Part shown: in pieces, positions 1 to 5,585 of the stretch
How positions within the stretch are numbered: position 1 is the stretch's first letter
How the letters are laid out: the number at the start of each line of letters is the position of its first letter
Assembly: GCA_013297585.1 (NCBI GenBank)
Contig: JAAFHG010000278.1
Span: 1-5,585, forward strand
Length of the DNA stretch: 5,585 nucleotides
Direction of reading: 5' to 3'
DNA from: Chitinophagales bacterium
Lineage (GTDB): Bacteria; Bacteroidota; Bacteroidia; Chitinophagales; Chitinophagaceae
The notes under the pieces: generated by a model
What the model was told of the DNA's origin: nothing
Databases searched by the model: none
Seen by the model: only the letters and a program-made list of their open reading frames with translations
Program-made: the position numbers and the translations under genes

Positions 1-719
1 AATCGAAAGCCTTTGGTGCCACTATTGTTGAAGTGCCTTTAACCGCAGAATATAAGTACGATTTGGATGCAATGGAAGCAAAAATTGACAGCAAAACATC
101 GTTGGTGTACATTGTAAACCCTAATAATCCTACAGGTACGGTACTAGATGCAGCTAAGCTAAAAGCTTTCTGTACAAGGGTTTCAGCCAAAGTGCCAGTG
201 TTTATAGATGAAGCGTATATTGATTATTTAGAAGACCCAAAAGCAGCCACTTTAATAGAAAATGTGATTAAAGGCGAGAACATAATTGTCGCTAGAACCT
301 TCTCAAAACTGTACGGTTTTGCAGGCTTGCGTGTAGGTTATATTGCTGCGCAAAAAAGCATGATTGATATTTTAGAAAAATACTCGTCAGACGGTGCTAT
401 TTCTTCGCCAAGCATTGCTGCTGCTATGGCTTCGTTTAAAGAGCAGCCTTATTGCGGCGAGATTATTAAAAACACACAAGCTTCTAAAACCTATTTGTAT
501 TCTGTGTTAAAAGCAGAGGGTTACGATTATATACCTTCATCAGCCAATTTTGTGATGTTTCCAATCAAAATGGATGGTAAAAAGTTTGCTGAGGAAATGA
601 TGAAACGTGGTGTGGGCTTGCGCTATTGGAAAATGAATGGCAAAGATTATTGCCGCCTAAGCATCGGTAGAATGGACGAGATGGAAGCATTTGCTAAAGC
701 ATTTAAAGAGATTTCTTAG
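1..719 (+). CDS. Histidinol-phosphate aminotransferase-like PLP-dependent aminotransferase, 3' part (5' end outside window)
   Basis: This is a fold-type I, class I/II PLP aminotransferase, closest by motif to HisC, which transfers an amino group from glutamate to imidazole-acetol phosphate in histidine synthesis. The reading frame is open to the left edge (first full codon at 3), so the GTG at 33 is an internal Val codon and not a start. 238 residues are visible, and about 110 should be missing given the usual HisC length of about 350. In fragment numbering I see NPNNPTGT from residue 39 (cofactor-binding Asn region), D69-E-A-Y72 (the Asp contacts the PLP pyridine nitrogen and the Tyr the cofactor), T99-F-S-K102 followed by LYGFAGLRVGY (Lys102 should form the Schiff base), and R218-L-S-I-G (the Arg that binds the substrate carboxylate). 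All key residues are present, so the enzyme should be active. No other his gene is visible. Bacteroidota also carry HisC-like paralogues, some with a Tat-type N-terminus, so the substrate is uncertain and I give no gene symbol. No clear terminator follows the stop. Confidence 0.85.
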   Translation, partial: SKAFGATIVEVPLTAEYKYDLDAMEAKIDSKTSLVYIVNPNNPTGTVLDAAKLKAFCTRVSAKVPVFIDEAYIDYLEDPKAATLIENVIKGENIIVARTFSKLYGFAGLRVGYIAAQKSMIDILEKYSSDGAISSPSIAAAMASFKEQPYCGEIIKNTQASKTYLYSVLKAEGYDYIPSSANFVMFPIKMDGKKFAEEMMKRGVGLRYWKMNGKDYCRLSIGRMDEMEAFAKAFKEIS

Positions 720-761
720 AGTAAAGATGAGAACGCTGATAACACGGATATAGCTGATTAA

Positions 762-783
762 TAGGATTTTTTGAATAATCCTA
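762..783. repeat. Small inverted repeat downstream of the aminotransferase
   Basis: The arms TAGGATT (762-768) and AATCCTA (777-783) are perfectly complementary and separated by 8 bases. The transcript could form a 7-bp, A/U-rich hairpin 43 bases after the aminotransferase stop. No T-run follows the right arm on the + strand, so it is a weak candidate for a terminator and could equally be a remnant of an intergenic repeat. Confidence 0.35.
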
Positions 784-786
784 CTA

Positions 787-804
787 ACCCGATAGCTATC
801 GGGT
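787..804. repeat. 18-bp perfect palindrome (intergenic repeat element)
   Basis: ACCCGATAGCTATCGGGT reads the same on both strands over all 18 bases. It is GC-richer than the DNA around it. A palindrome with no loop suits a dimeric DNA-binding protein or a dispersed short repeat better than an RNA hairpin, and no T-run follows on either strand. I believe that closely related cores (CCCGATAGCTATCGGG) recur between genes in Bacteroidota genomes, but this is from memory and was not checked. Confidence 0.6.
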
Positions 805-854
805 CTAGGTACAGACATTTGTTTGTCACCAGCTTTTGTTTTCAATTAAATATC

Positions 855-873
855 GTTCCACCTCAGGCGGGAC
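855..873. repeat. 19-bp near-palindrome, second intergenic element
   Basis: GTTCCACCTCAGGCGGGAC is two 9-base arms around a central C. Seven of nine positions pair, and the two exceptions are a T/G and an A/C pair, as expected from decay of a perfect element. It lies 50 bp after the 18-bp palindrome and is followed directly by CTACTGTAG (873-881) and AGCGCT (880-885), so several short palindromes are stacked here. A dispersed repeat or an eroded binding site are both possible. Confidence 0.4.
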
Positions 874-942
874 TACTGTAGCGCTTTGTACGTTTACTGT
901 TAATTGTCTAAACCACTTGAATATTATTGATGCATTATAAAA

Positions 943-958
943 ATATATATATATATAT
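943..958 (+). repeat. (AT)8 dinucleotide tract running into the start codon of the Hint-protein gene
   Basis: Eight AT units in a row end in the A and T of the ATG at 957, with an A-run just before them. If translation starts at 957, the tract is the unstructured A/T-rich leader that Bacteroidota often use in place of a Shine-Dalgarno sequence. If it starts at the in-frame ATG at 930, the tract is coding, and gain or loss of one unit would shift the frame. Eight units is short for slippage, so a role in phase variation is only a possibility. Confidence 0.7.
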
Positions 959-1955
959 GAGAAGCGTTGTATTATTGGGATTATTATTATCAGTTGTTAC
1001 AACATTTGCCCAAGATGCAAAGCCTACAGGCAGACCATTAACCATGTCAGAATATGAAAAAGCTAAAACATTTGCCATTGCAGACTTAGATAAAGACACG
1101 TATGTTAAATTTGAAAACACGTATGTGCTAGACCGTTACGAAGCAAGAAAACCCTACTATATTACAGGTGATGATGGGCAAAAAAAGCGCATGGATTTGT
1201 ATAAATTATTGGCTAAACAAGACATGCAAGAGTTAGGCTTAATGGTATTTTACACCAACGAAAAAGGCAAAGTATACAAAGCCGTTATGCCAAATTTTAC
1301 AGCCGACGGAAAAGTCTGGGAAAAGTATTTTGAAGACATTCATGCCATAGATAAAGTAGAAGCGAATTTTGTGTTGAAGTTATCTTATGTATTGTCAAAA
1401 GAAATGGGCTATCAACTGTACAAAGCCTTGAACCAAGGTAAAGATTTGAGTAAAGATGCAGGTACGTATGGCAGCGATATTTGTTTTCCTGGCACAGACC
1501 AAGTAGCTATGGCAGATGGTAGCAAAAAGTTATTGAAAGATATTCATCAAGGCGATGAAGTATTAACTTTTGATGCTGTCACCAAGCAGTCTGTAGCTGT
1601 AAAAGTAAAAGCATTGACAGAACATGATGCAAAGAATTATGCTATTACAACCTTGCTTTTGGTGAAGTTTAATGAAGCAGCAAATAGCAATGGTATCTAT
1701 GTAACACTTACTAGCAAAGCATTAGAAGCTACACCTAATCATCCTATACAAACAAACGTAGCCATAAAAGCAGCAGGTAGTATTGCAATAGGCGAGCAAT
1801 TATTTTGCCTTAATGAAACCACTAAAGCAAATGAATTGTACACCGTTTGGCACACTATAGAACAAGCTGGTGGTAATCAAAAAGTATACAATATTGTTGC
1901 AGAAAGCGGCACTACTTTTATCATGAACAATGTAGTAGTGAGGCAAAAGTTGTAG
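957..1955 (+). CDS. Secreted protein with unknown N-terminal domain and C-terminal Hint (Hedgehog/intein) autoprocessing domain
   Basis: This is a 332-residue exported protein. I chose the ATG at 957 because it gives a textbook signal peptide: Met-Arg, a hydrophobic core at about residues 4-14, and a signal peptidase I site T16-F-A18 before Q19. The in-frame ATG at 930 and TTG at 927 would add a poor Tyr/Ile-rich extension encoded by the AT tract. Residues 19-175 form a charged domain with no cysteine that I do not recognise. It holds a Tyr/Lys-rich hairpin-like stretch (about 95-112) and a long, probably helical segment (about 119-158). Residues 176-332 are a Hint domain: C176-F-P-G at its start, the block-A pattern with K194-D-I and G199-D-E-V-L, T259-P-N-H262 (block B), and V310-Y-N-I to N325-V-V-V (C-terminal block). 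It lacks a C-terminal His-Asn and any C-extein. Hint domains catalyse an N-to-S acyl shift at the first Cys, so cleavage before C176 is expected, perhaps with transfer of the N-domain to a nucleophile. Substrate and purpose are unknown. No Bacteroidota-type promoter (TAnnTTTG) is evident upstream. Confidence 0.85.
   Translation: MRSVVLLGLLLSVVTTFAQDAKPTGRPLTMSEYEKAKTFAIADLDKDTYVKFENTYVLDRYEARKPYYITGDDGQKKRMDLYKLLAKQDMQELGLMVFYTNEKGKVYKAVMPNFTADGKVWEKYFEDIHAIDKVEANFVLKLSYVLSKEMGYQLYKALNQGKDLSKDAGTYGSDICFPGTDQVAMADGSKKLLKDIHQGDEVLTFDAVTKQSVAVKVKALTEHDAKNYAITTLLLVKFNEAANSNGIYVTLTSKALEATPNHPIQTNVAIKAAGSIAIGEQLFCLNETTKANELYTVWHTIEQAGGNQKVYNIVAESGTTFIMNNVVVRQKL
1482..1952 (+). other. Hint (Hog-like) autoprocessing domain within the secreted protein
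   Basis: This domain spans residues 176-332, about 157 residues, the usual size of a minimal Hint fold without a homing endonuclease. By hand, its first 31 residues align without gaps to the start of the human Sonic hedgehog C-terminal domain: both begin CFPG and share the Val at position 8, the Lys-Asp at 19-20, Gly-Asp at 24-25, Val-Leu at 27-28 and Asp at 31. T259 and H262 match the Thr and His that help the acyl shift in Hedgehog (Thr326 and His329 in the fly protein). The Asp that activates cholesterol (Asp303 in fly) falls at or next to T221, with E222, H223 and D224 beside it, so sterol chemistry should not be assumed. The only other cysteine is C284. Confidence 0.8.
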
Positions 1956-2368
1956 CGTTCGCATCTTTTAACATGTTAATAATTTTTAATTTAAAATTCT
2001 TAATTCTCCTAAGTTATTAAACGTGCACTGATAGATTTCAAACAAGTGTTCAGTTTATTAAGGAATATTTTATAGGTTTTAAGATTGGTTTAATACAATA
2101 CTTATACTATTCACTAGTTAACTTTTATTGCTACTTAATTGCCAAAATATCAAAGCATTTAATCTTTCAAATAGCGTTCATTTTATATTTAAATAATGCT
2201 GTTGTGTAAAACAAAGAGATAGAATTACCTTCACCGCTTTAGTTATAATCTTCATTTTATTGAATTTTATAAGTTCTACTAACTGTGTTCTTCCAAATTG
2301 TCAAACAAAAGAGATTATCACACGTTAACTAAAGGCCTTTTAAATACTGAACCAAACTCGTCATCACA
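1956..2368. other. AT-rich intergenic region without recognised genes
   Basis: I see no credible open reading frame, tRNA or rRNA here on either strand; stops are frequent in all frames. The only structures noted are an A/T-only inverted repeat soon after the Hint-protein stop (arms AATTTT 1981-1986 and AAAATT 1993-1998) and a 10-bp palindrome AAAGGCCTTT at 2331-2340. Neither has the form of a normal terminator. The region separates two convergent genes, so no promoter is needed here, and I found no TAnnTTTG box on either strand. Confidence 0.6.
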
Positions 2369-2405
2369 AAAAAATCCCCGCTCAATTTTGGAGCGGGGAT
2401 TTTTT
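2369..2405. terminator. Strong intrinsic terminator, bidirectional in form, ending the TonB-dependent receptor transcript
   Basis: The arms AAAAAATCCCCGCTC (2369-2383) and GAGCGGGGATTTTTT (2391-2405) are perfectly complementary over 15 bp, with a 7-base loop (AATTTTG). The GC-rich core of eight pairs is flanked by A6 and T6, so it gives a hairpin followed by a U-run in either direction. It begins 25 bases past the receptor stop codon on the - strand, which makes it that gene's terminator. It would also stop read-through from the Hint-protein gene on the + strand. Confidence 0.92.
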
Positions 2406-2430
2406 AAATATGTAAAGTGAAACTTGAATA

Positions 2431-5400
2431 TTAGAAAATGTATCTAACACCAAACTGAGCTTGCCATACATCTGCGATAGAAGTACCTTTTCTGTAAGTA
2501 GCGTAATTGATACCAGTTACACCGTTCACAGTAGCAGTATTCATTCTAAATGAAGGAACGCCATTTGCATCAACTGCGTTGATACCAAGTGGTGAAGAGT
2601 TATTGATTACATCAGCAACACCATATTTAGGGTTTAGCATATTGCCTATATTGAATATATCTCCAGTTAATTGGATAGTATTTCTGTTTCCACCAATATT
2701 TCTAAATAATTCTAATTTAACTGATAAATCAAAACGAGCAAGTGTTGGTTGTAATGCACCATTTCTTTCAGCATATTGACCTCTTCTTTTGCTTAAATAT
2801 TCATCTTGATTTATGTAAGCATCGAAAGCATCTTTTTGTTGCTGTACGGTTATAGCACCATTAGCAACAAAATTCATTTCGCTCTGATTTCTAGGAACAT
2901 AAATTAAATCATTACCAGTAACATTATCACCATTCATGTCACCACTATAGGTGTAAGAGAATCTACCTTGATTTTGGATTTGACCGAATAATGATACTTG
3001 TAACGCAGCAGTTTTACCTAGTTCAAATCGATAATTGATGTTAGTAATCCACCTGTTACGAATATCGTTGTCGCTGAAGGCTAAATCAGGACGGTTATTA
3101 CCGTTAACTGAACGTATTCCAGTCCAGCTGGAAGAAGCGATGGAACCTGCACTTAAGTAATCTTTTGCACTACTGAAGTTGTAGGCAACCATCCAGCCTA
3201 AACCTTTTGATTTAACTGGTTTTTCAATTTTAAGTGTACCATTAAATGATCCACCATAAGCACCACTTTTCAATACTGTTGCATCGGTAATTGTAGGATT
3301 ACTAGCATTAATACGAGTAGCTGTACCACCTGCAAAGCGAGGACGATTATCAAAACCTGCAAAATTTGTAACTGATGGTTTTAAGTTAGCATTGTAATAG
3401 TAGTTGTTAGAAATACTTTGAGTAAATAAACCTTCAACACTACCAACAATATCTTTGTAGATTTTGAAGTCTACAGCTAAATTACTTCTAAACACTTGAG
3501 GGAATCTATAATCTTCTTGAGATGTAGCAATATTGTACGAAGCAGCTGGCACACCAGGATTAGGTATAAAGTTTGGGTAGGTAGCAGGTGTAGTTGGTCT
3601 AAATGCATAAGCTGTTGTATTGTTCACATTTACAGAACCATTCAATACCCCATTATTACCAATTTGGTTACTGATGAACACGAATGAAGGACGACCAGTG
3701 AATAAACCAATACCGCCGCGTACTTGAATGGTTTTATCAGATTTAACATCGTAGTTAAAACCAATTCTTGGACTAATCATTAATTTAGCTGAAGGTAGTT
3801 TAGAAGTACTTAATTTAGTTGGATTACCATTCTCGTCTACAAAACTTAAGCCATCAACTTGAGTGTTTACATAGCCAGAACCTACAAAGTAAGGTACTTC
3901 GAAACGAACACCGTAAGTTAAATTTAGTTTTTTATCAATCGTTACCTCATCTTGTATATAAGCAGCAATTTGTCTAGCTCTTGTAGTAGCATACCAAACA
4001 GCGCCACCTGGTAAGTTAGAATATGCAGCTTGGTAATTTTTTAATGTAACTGGGCTAGTTGTTAAATTTGGATTAGCTAAATACGCATTACCTGCGGTAA
4101 TAAAATCAGTTAAGCTAGCAAAGGTGTAAGTACCATTAACTTGTGCTGTAAAGCCATTTAAGAATTTGAAACTCTCGTATGATATACCAGCAGTTAAAGT
4201 ATGACCACCCAAATAAGCTGTAAGGTTGTCGCTAAACTGCCAAGTATCGGTATATAATTTATTATTTGGTGTAAACGGATCATTGCCAAAAGTCATGTAA
4301 GTTGTGGATGTTGAACCAGTACCATCTTGAATATCAACAGTTGGGAAATTACCACCTTTAGAAGCTCTAAAGTCTCTATTAGCAGTATAACCAAAAGTTA
4401 ACTCATTACTTATTCTGTTACTAAAACGACTATTCAATTGACCAATAACACCATAAATATTATTGTTGATTTCGTAAGTAGTATTAGAAAAAGCCATGGC
4501 ATTTAAGTTATTTCTAGAACCATTAAATGCACCGCTATTACTAATTTGTACATCTCTCTTACTTTCTAAGAAATTACCTCTAATGCTTAATTTGTGTTTA
4601 TCACTTAAGTTGAAATCAAATCTTGCAACAGCTTTGTCACTTTTAGTCAAGAAGTCATAACCTTGGTATTCGCCTGGGTTGTATCCAAATTTACTAATTA
4701 AAAAGTTTCTAGCACTATCTAGAGCAGTAGCTCTAACTCTTGTAACATTACCACCAGAATTACTACCAGTAGATGCAACGTTTAAAGTACCTGGGTCAGT
4801 TCTTCTTTCTGCTTCGTAGTTTAAGAAGAAGAATACTTTGTTTTTAATAATTGGGCCACCAACGCTTATACCATATTGCTTAACATCAAAGTTTGTAATA
4901 GCAACATCTTGTTTACCATCTATGCCTGCTTTAGTACCTACAAAAGATTGATTTCTTTTATTGTAAAAGCCTGTACCATGAAATTTGTTTGTACCACTTT
5001 TAGTTACAGCATTGATACTCGCACCTGTGAAACCAGCATCTTTTAAGTTGTATGGTGACAAGTTAATTTGCAATTCTTCAATCGCATCTAACGAAATAGG
5101 CGCAGAGTTAGTTTGACCACCATTTAAAGCGCTTAAACCAAAAGAGTTATTGAAGATAGAACCATCTAAGGTAAAGTTAATAGCACGGTTATCTTGACCA
5201 GCAAATGAAGTACCATTTGATTGTGGCGTTAGACGTGTAATATCAGTAACACTTCTACTCAAAGTTGGTAATGCGGATATTAAACGTTTGTTGATATTTG
5301 TACCAGTACCTTTTACTTCTTTAGAAATTAAAGCACCTTTACGTGTAGTACCTTCTACTGTCACTTCTTTCAACTGAGTACTGTTATCACGTAATCCTAC

Positions 5401-5585
5401 TTCAACTGAGCTAGGTACACCAAGTTGCACATAAATATCAGTAATAGTTTCTACTTGAAAGCCTACGTAGGTGATGGTTAATTTATAAGGACCACCAACA
5501 CGTAAGCCCGGTAAGTTAAATTTACCAGAAGTACCAGATACAGTTTTGTACTTAGAACCAGATGGTTCATGAATAGCTTCAACGG
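2431..5585 (-). CDS. Oar-like TonB-dependent outer-membrane receptor with carboxypeptidase-regulatory-like domain (5' end outside window)
   Basis: This is an outer-membrane beta-barrel transporter driven by TonB. The frame is open to the right edge, so the GTG at 5430 is an internal Val; 1050 residues are visible and the signal peptide is missing. Fragment residues 1-60 are the end of a carboxypeptidase-regulatory-like (CnaB-like) domain: SGTSGKFNLPGLRVGGPY, then LTITYVGF. A possible TonB box, LKEVTV, lies at 71-76. The plug follows, with ALPTLSRSVTDITRLTPQ, FAGQDNR, a Leu-Asp-Gly, ISLDAIEELQINLSPY and GASINAVTKSGTN (about 104-200), all typical of the Oar-like branch. The remainder is a Tyr-, Asn- and Thr-rich barrel with GNDLIYVPRN near the C-terminus and a terminal Arg-Tyr-Ile-Phe, the aromatic end used by the BAM complex. 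No SusD-like partner follows, since a terminator comes directly after the stop. The substrate cannot be told from the sequence; Oar of Myxococcus is linked to protease export, while most relatives are uncharacterised. No frameshift is seen. Confidence 0.95.
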   Translation of the reverse strand, partial: VEAIHEPSGSKYKTVSGTSGKFNLPGLRVGGPYKLTITYVGFQVETITDIYVQLGVPSSVEVGLRDNSTQLKEVTVEGTTRKGALISKEVKGTGTNINKRLISALPTLSRSVTDITRLTPQSNGTSFAGQDNRAINFTLDGSIFNNSFGLSALNGGQTNSAPISLDAIEELQINLSPYNLKDAGFTGASINAVTKSGTNKFHGTGFYNKRNQSFVGTKAGIDGKQDVAITNFDVKQYGISVGGPIIKNKVFFFLNYEAERRTDPGTLNVASTGSNSGGNVTRVRATALDSARNFLISKFGYNPGEYQGYDFLTKSDKAVARFDFNLSDKHKLSIRGNFLESKRDVQISNSGAFNGSRNNLNAMAFSNTTYEINNNIYGVIGQLNSRFSNRISNELTFGYTANRDFRASKGGNFPTVDIQDGTGSTSTTYMTFGNDPFTPNNKLYTDTWQFSDNLTAYLGGHTLTAGISYESFKFLNGFTAQVNGTYTFASLTDFITAGNAYLANPNLTTSPVTLKNYQAAYSNLPGGAVWYATTRARQIAAYIQDEVTIDKKLNLTYGVRFEVPYFVGSGYVNTQVDGLSFVDENGNPTKLSTSKLPSAKLMISPRIGFNYDVKSDKTIQVRGGIGLFTGRPSFVFISNQIGNNGVLNGSVNVNNTTAYAFRPTTPATYPNFIPNPGVPAASYNIATSQEDYRFPQVFRSNLAVDFKIYKDIVGSVEGLFTQSISNNYYYNANLKPSVTNFAGFDNRPRFAGGTATRINASNPTITDATVLKSGAYGGSFNGTLKIEKPVKSKGLGWMVAYNFSSAKDYLSAGSIASSSWTGIRSVNGNNRPDLAFSDNDIRNRWITNINYRFELGKTAALQVSLFGQIQNQGRFSYTYSGDMNGDNVTGNDLIYVPRNQSEMNFVANGAITVQQQKDAFDAYINQDEYLSKRRGQYAERNGALQPTLARFDLSVKLELFRNIGGNRNTIQLTGDIFNIGNMLNPKYGVADVINNSSPLGINAVDANGVPSFRMNTATVNGVTGINYATYRKGTSIADVWQAQFGVRYIF

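Noticed and set aside
657..845. 62-codon reading frame on the - strand across the end of the aminotransferase
   Set aside because: It overlaps the conserved 3' end of a clear + strand gene, has no recognisable motif and runs into the palindromic intergenic DNA.
885..920. TTTG at 885-888 as the -33 part of a Bacteroidota promoter for the Hint gene
   Set aside because: No TAnnTTTG box is found at a suitable distance downstream; only loose partial matches exist.
935..1120. 61-codon reading frame on the - strand over the start of the Hint-protein gene
   Set aside because: It is the antisense of the signal peptide and AT tract; its residues are just the mirror of that composition.
1482..1955. 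Hint domain as the release module of a polymorphic toxin
   Set aside because: Such toxins carry a toxin domain after the Hint domain and usually a neighbouring immunity gene; here the protein ends with the Hint domain and no small gene follows.
1981..1998. A/T-only inverted repeat after the Hint-protein stop, as a terminator
   Set aside because: The 6-bp stem has no G-C pair and no proper U-run follows, so it would be too weak for intrinsic termination.
2507..2779. 90-codon + strand reading frame inside the receptor gene
   Set aside because: It lies antisense to the well-conserved barrel end of the receptor and shows no domain or signal.
3496..3687. 63-codon + strand reading frame inside the receptor gene
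   Set aside because: It is antisense to continuous receptor coding sequence and has no recognisable motif.

Overview
The window looks like a piece of a Bacteroidota chromosome, perhaps Chitinophagia or Sphingobacteriia-like (the class is a guess). The signs are an AT-rich base composition, a very long TonB-dependent receptor of the Oar-like type with an N-terminal carboxypeptidase-regulatory-like domain, starts without a clear Shine-Dalgarno sequence, and short palindromic elements between genes.

Layout. At the left edge is the C-terminal two thirds of a fold-type I PLP aminotransferase of the histidinol-phosphate aminotransferase (HisC) type, on the + strand (1-719). A non-coding stretch of about 240 bp follows (720-956). 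It carries an 18-bp perfect palindrome, a second near-palindrome and an (AT)8 tract that runs into the next start codon. The middle gene (957-1955, +) encodes a secreted 332-residue protein: a signal peptide, an N-terminal domain of about 157 residues that I do not recognise, and a C-terminal Hint (Hedgehog/intein) autoprocessing domain that begins at a Cys-Phe-Pro-Gly motif and runs to the stop codon. Next is about 410 bp of AT-rich DNA with no gene that I can support (1956-2368), then a strong hairpin terminator (2369-2405). The rest of the window (2431-5585, - strand) is a large outer-membrane TonB-dependent receptor whose N-terminus lies beyond the right edge.

How they relate. Nothing suggests that the three genes form one pathway. 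The aminotransferase and the Hint protein share a strand but are separated by repeat-bearing DNA. The Hint protein and the receptor are convergent. Both of the latter are envelope or exported proteins. The most interesting object is the Hint protein. Its architecture (exported N-domain, then a terminal Hint domain with no C-extein and no terminal His-Asn) matches Hedgehog-type processing, in which a nucleophile cleaves off and may modify the N-domain, rather than intein splicing or a polymorphic-toxin release module. That reading is inference from motifs seen by eye.
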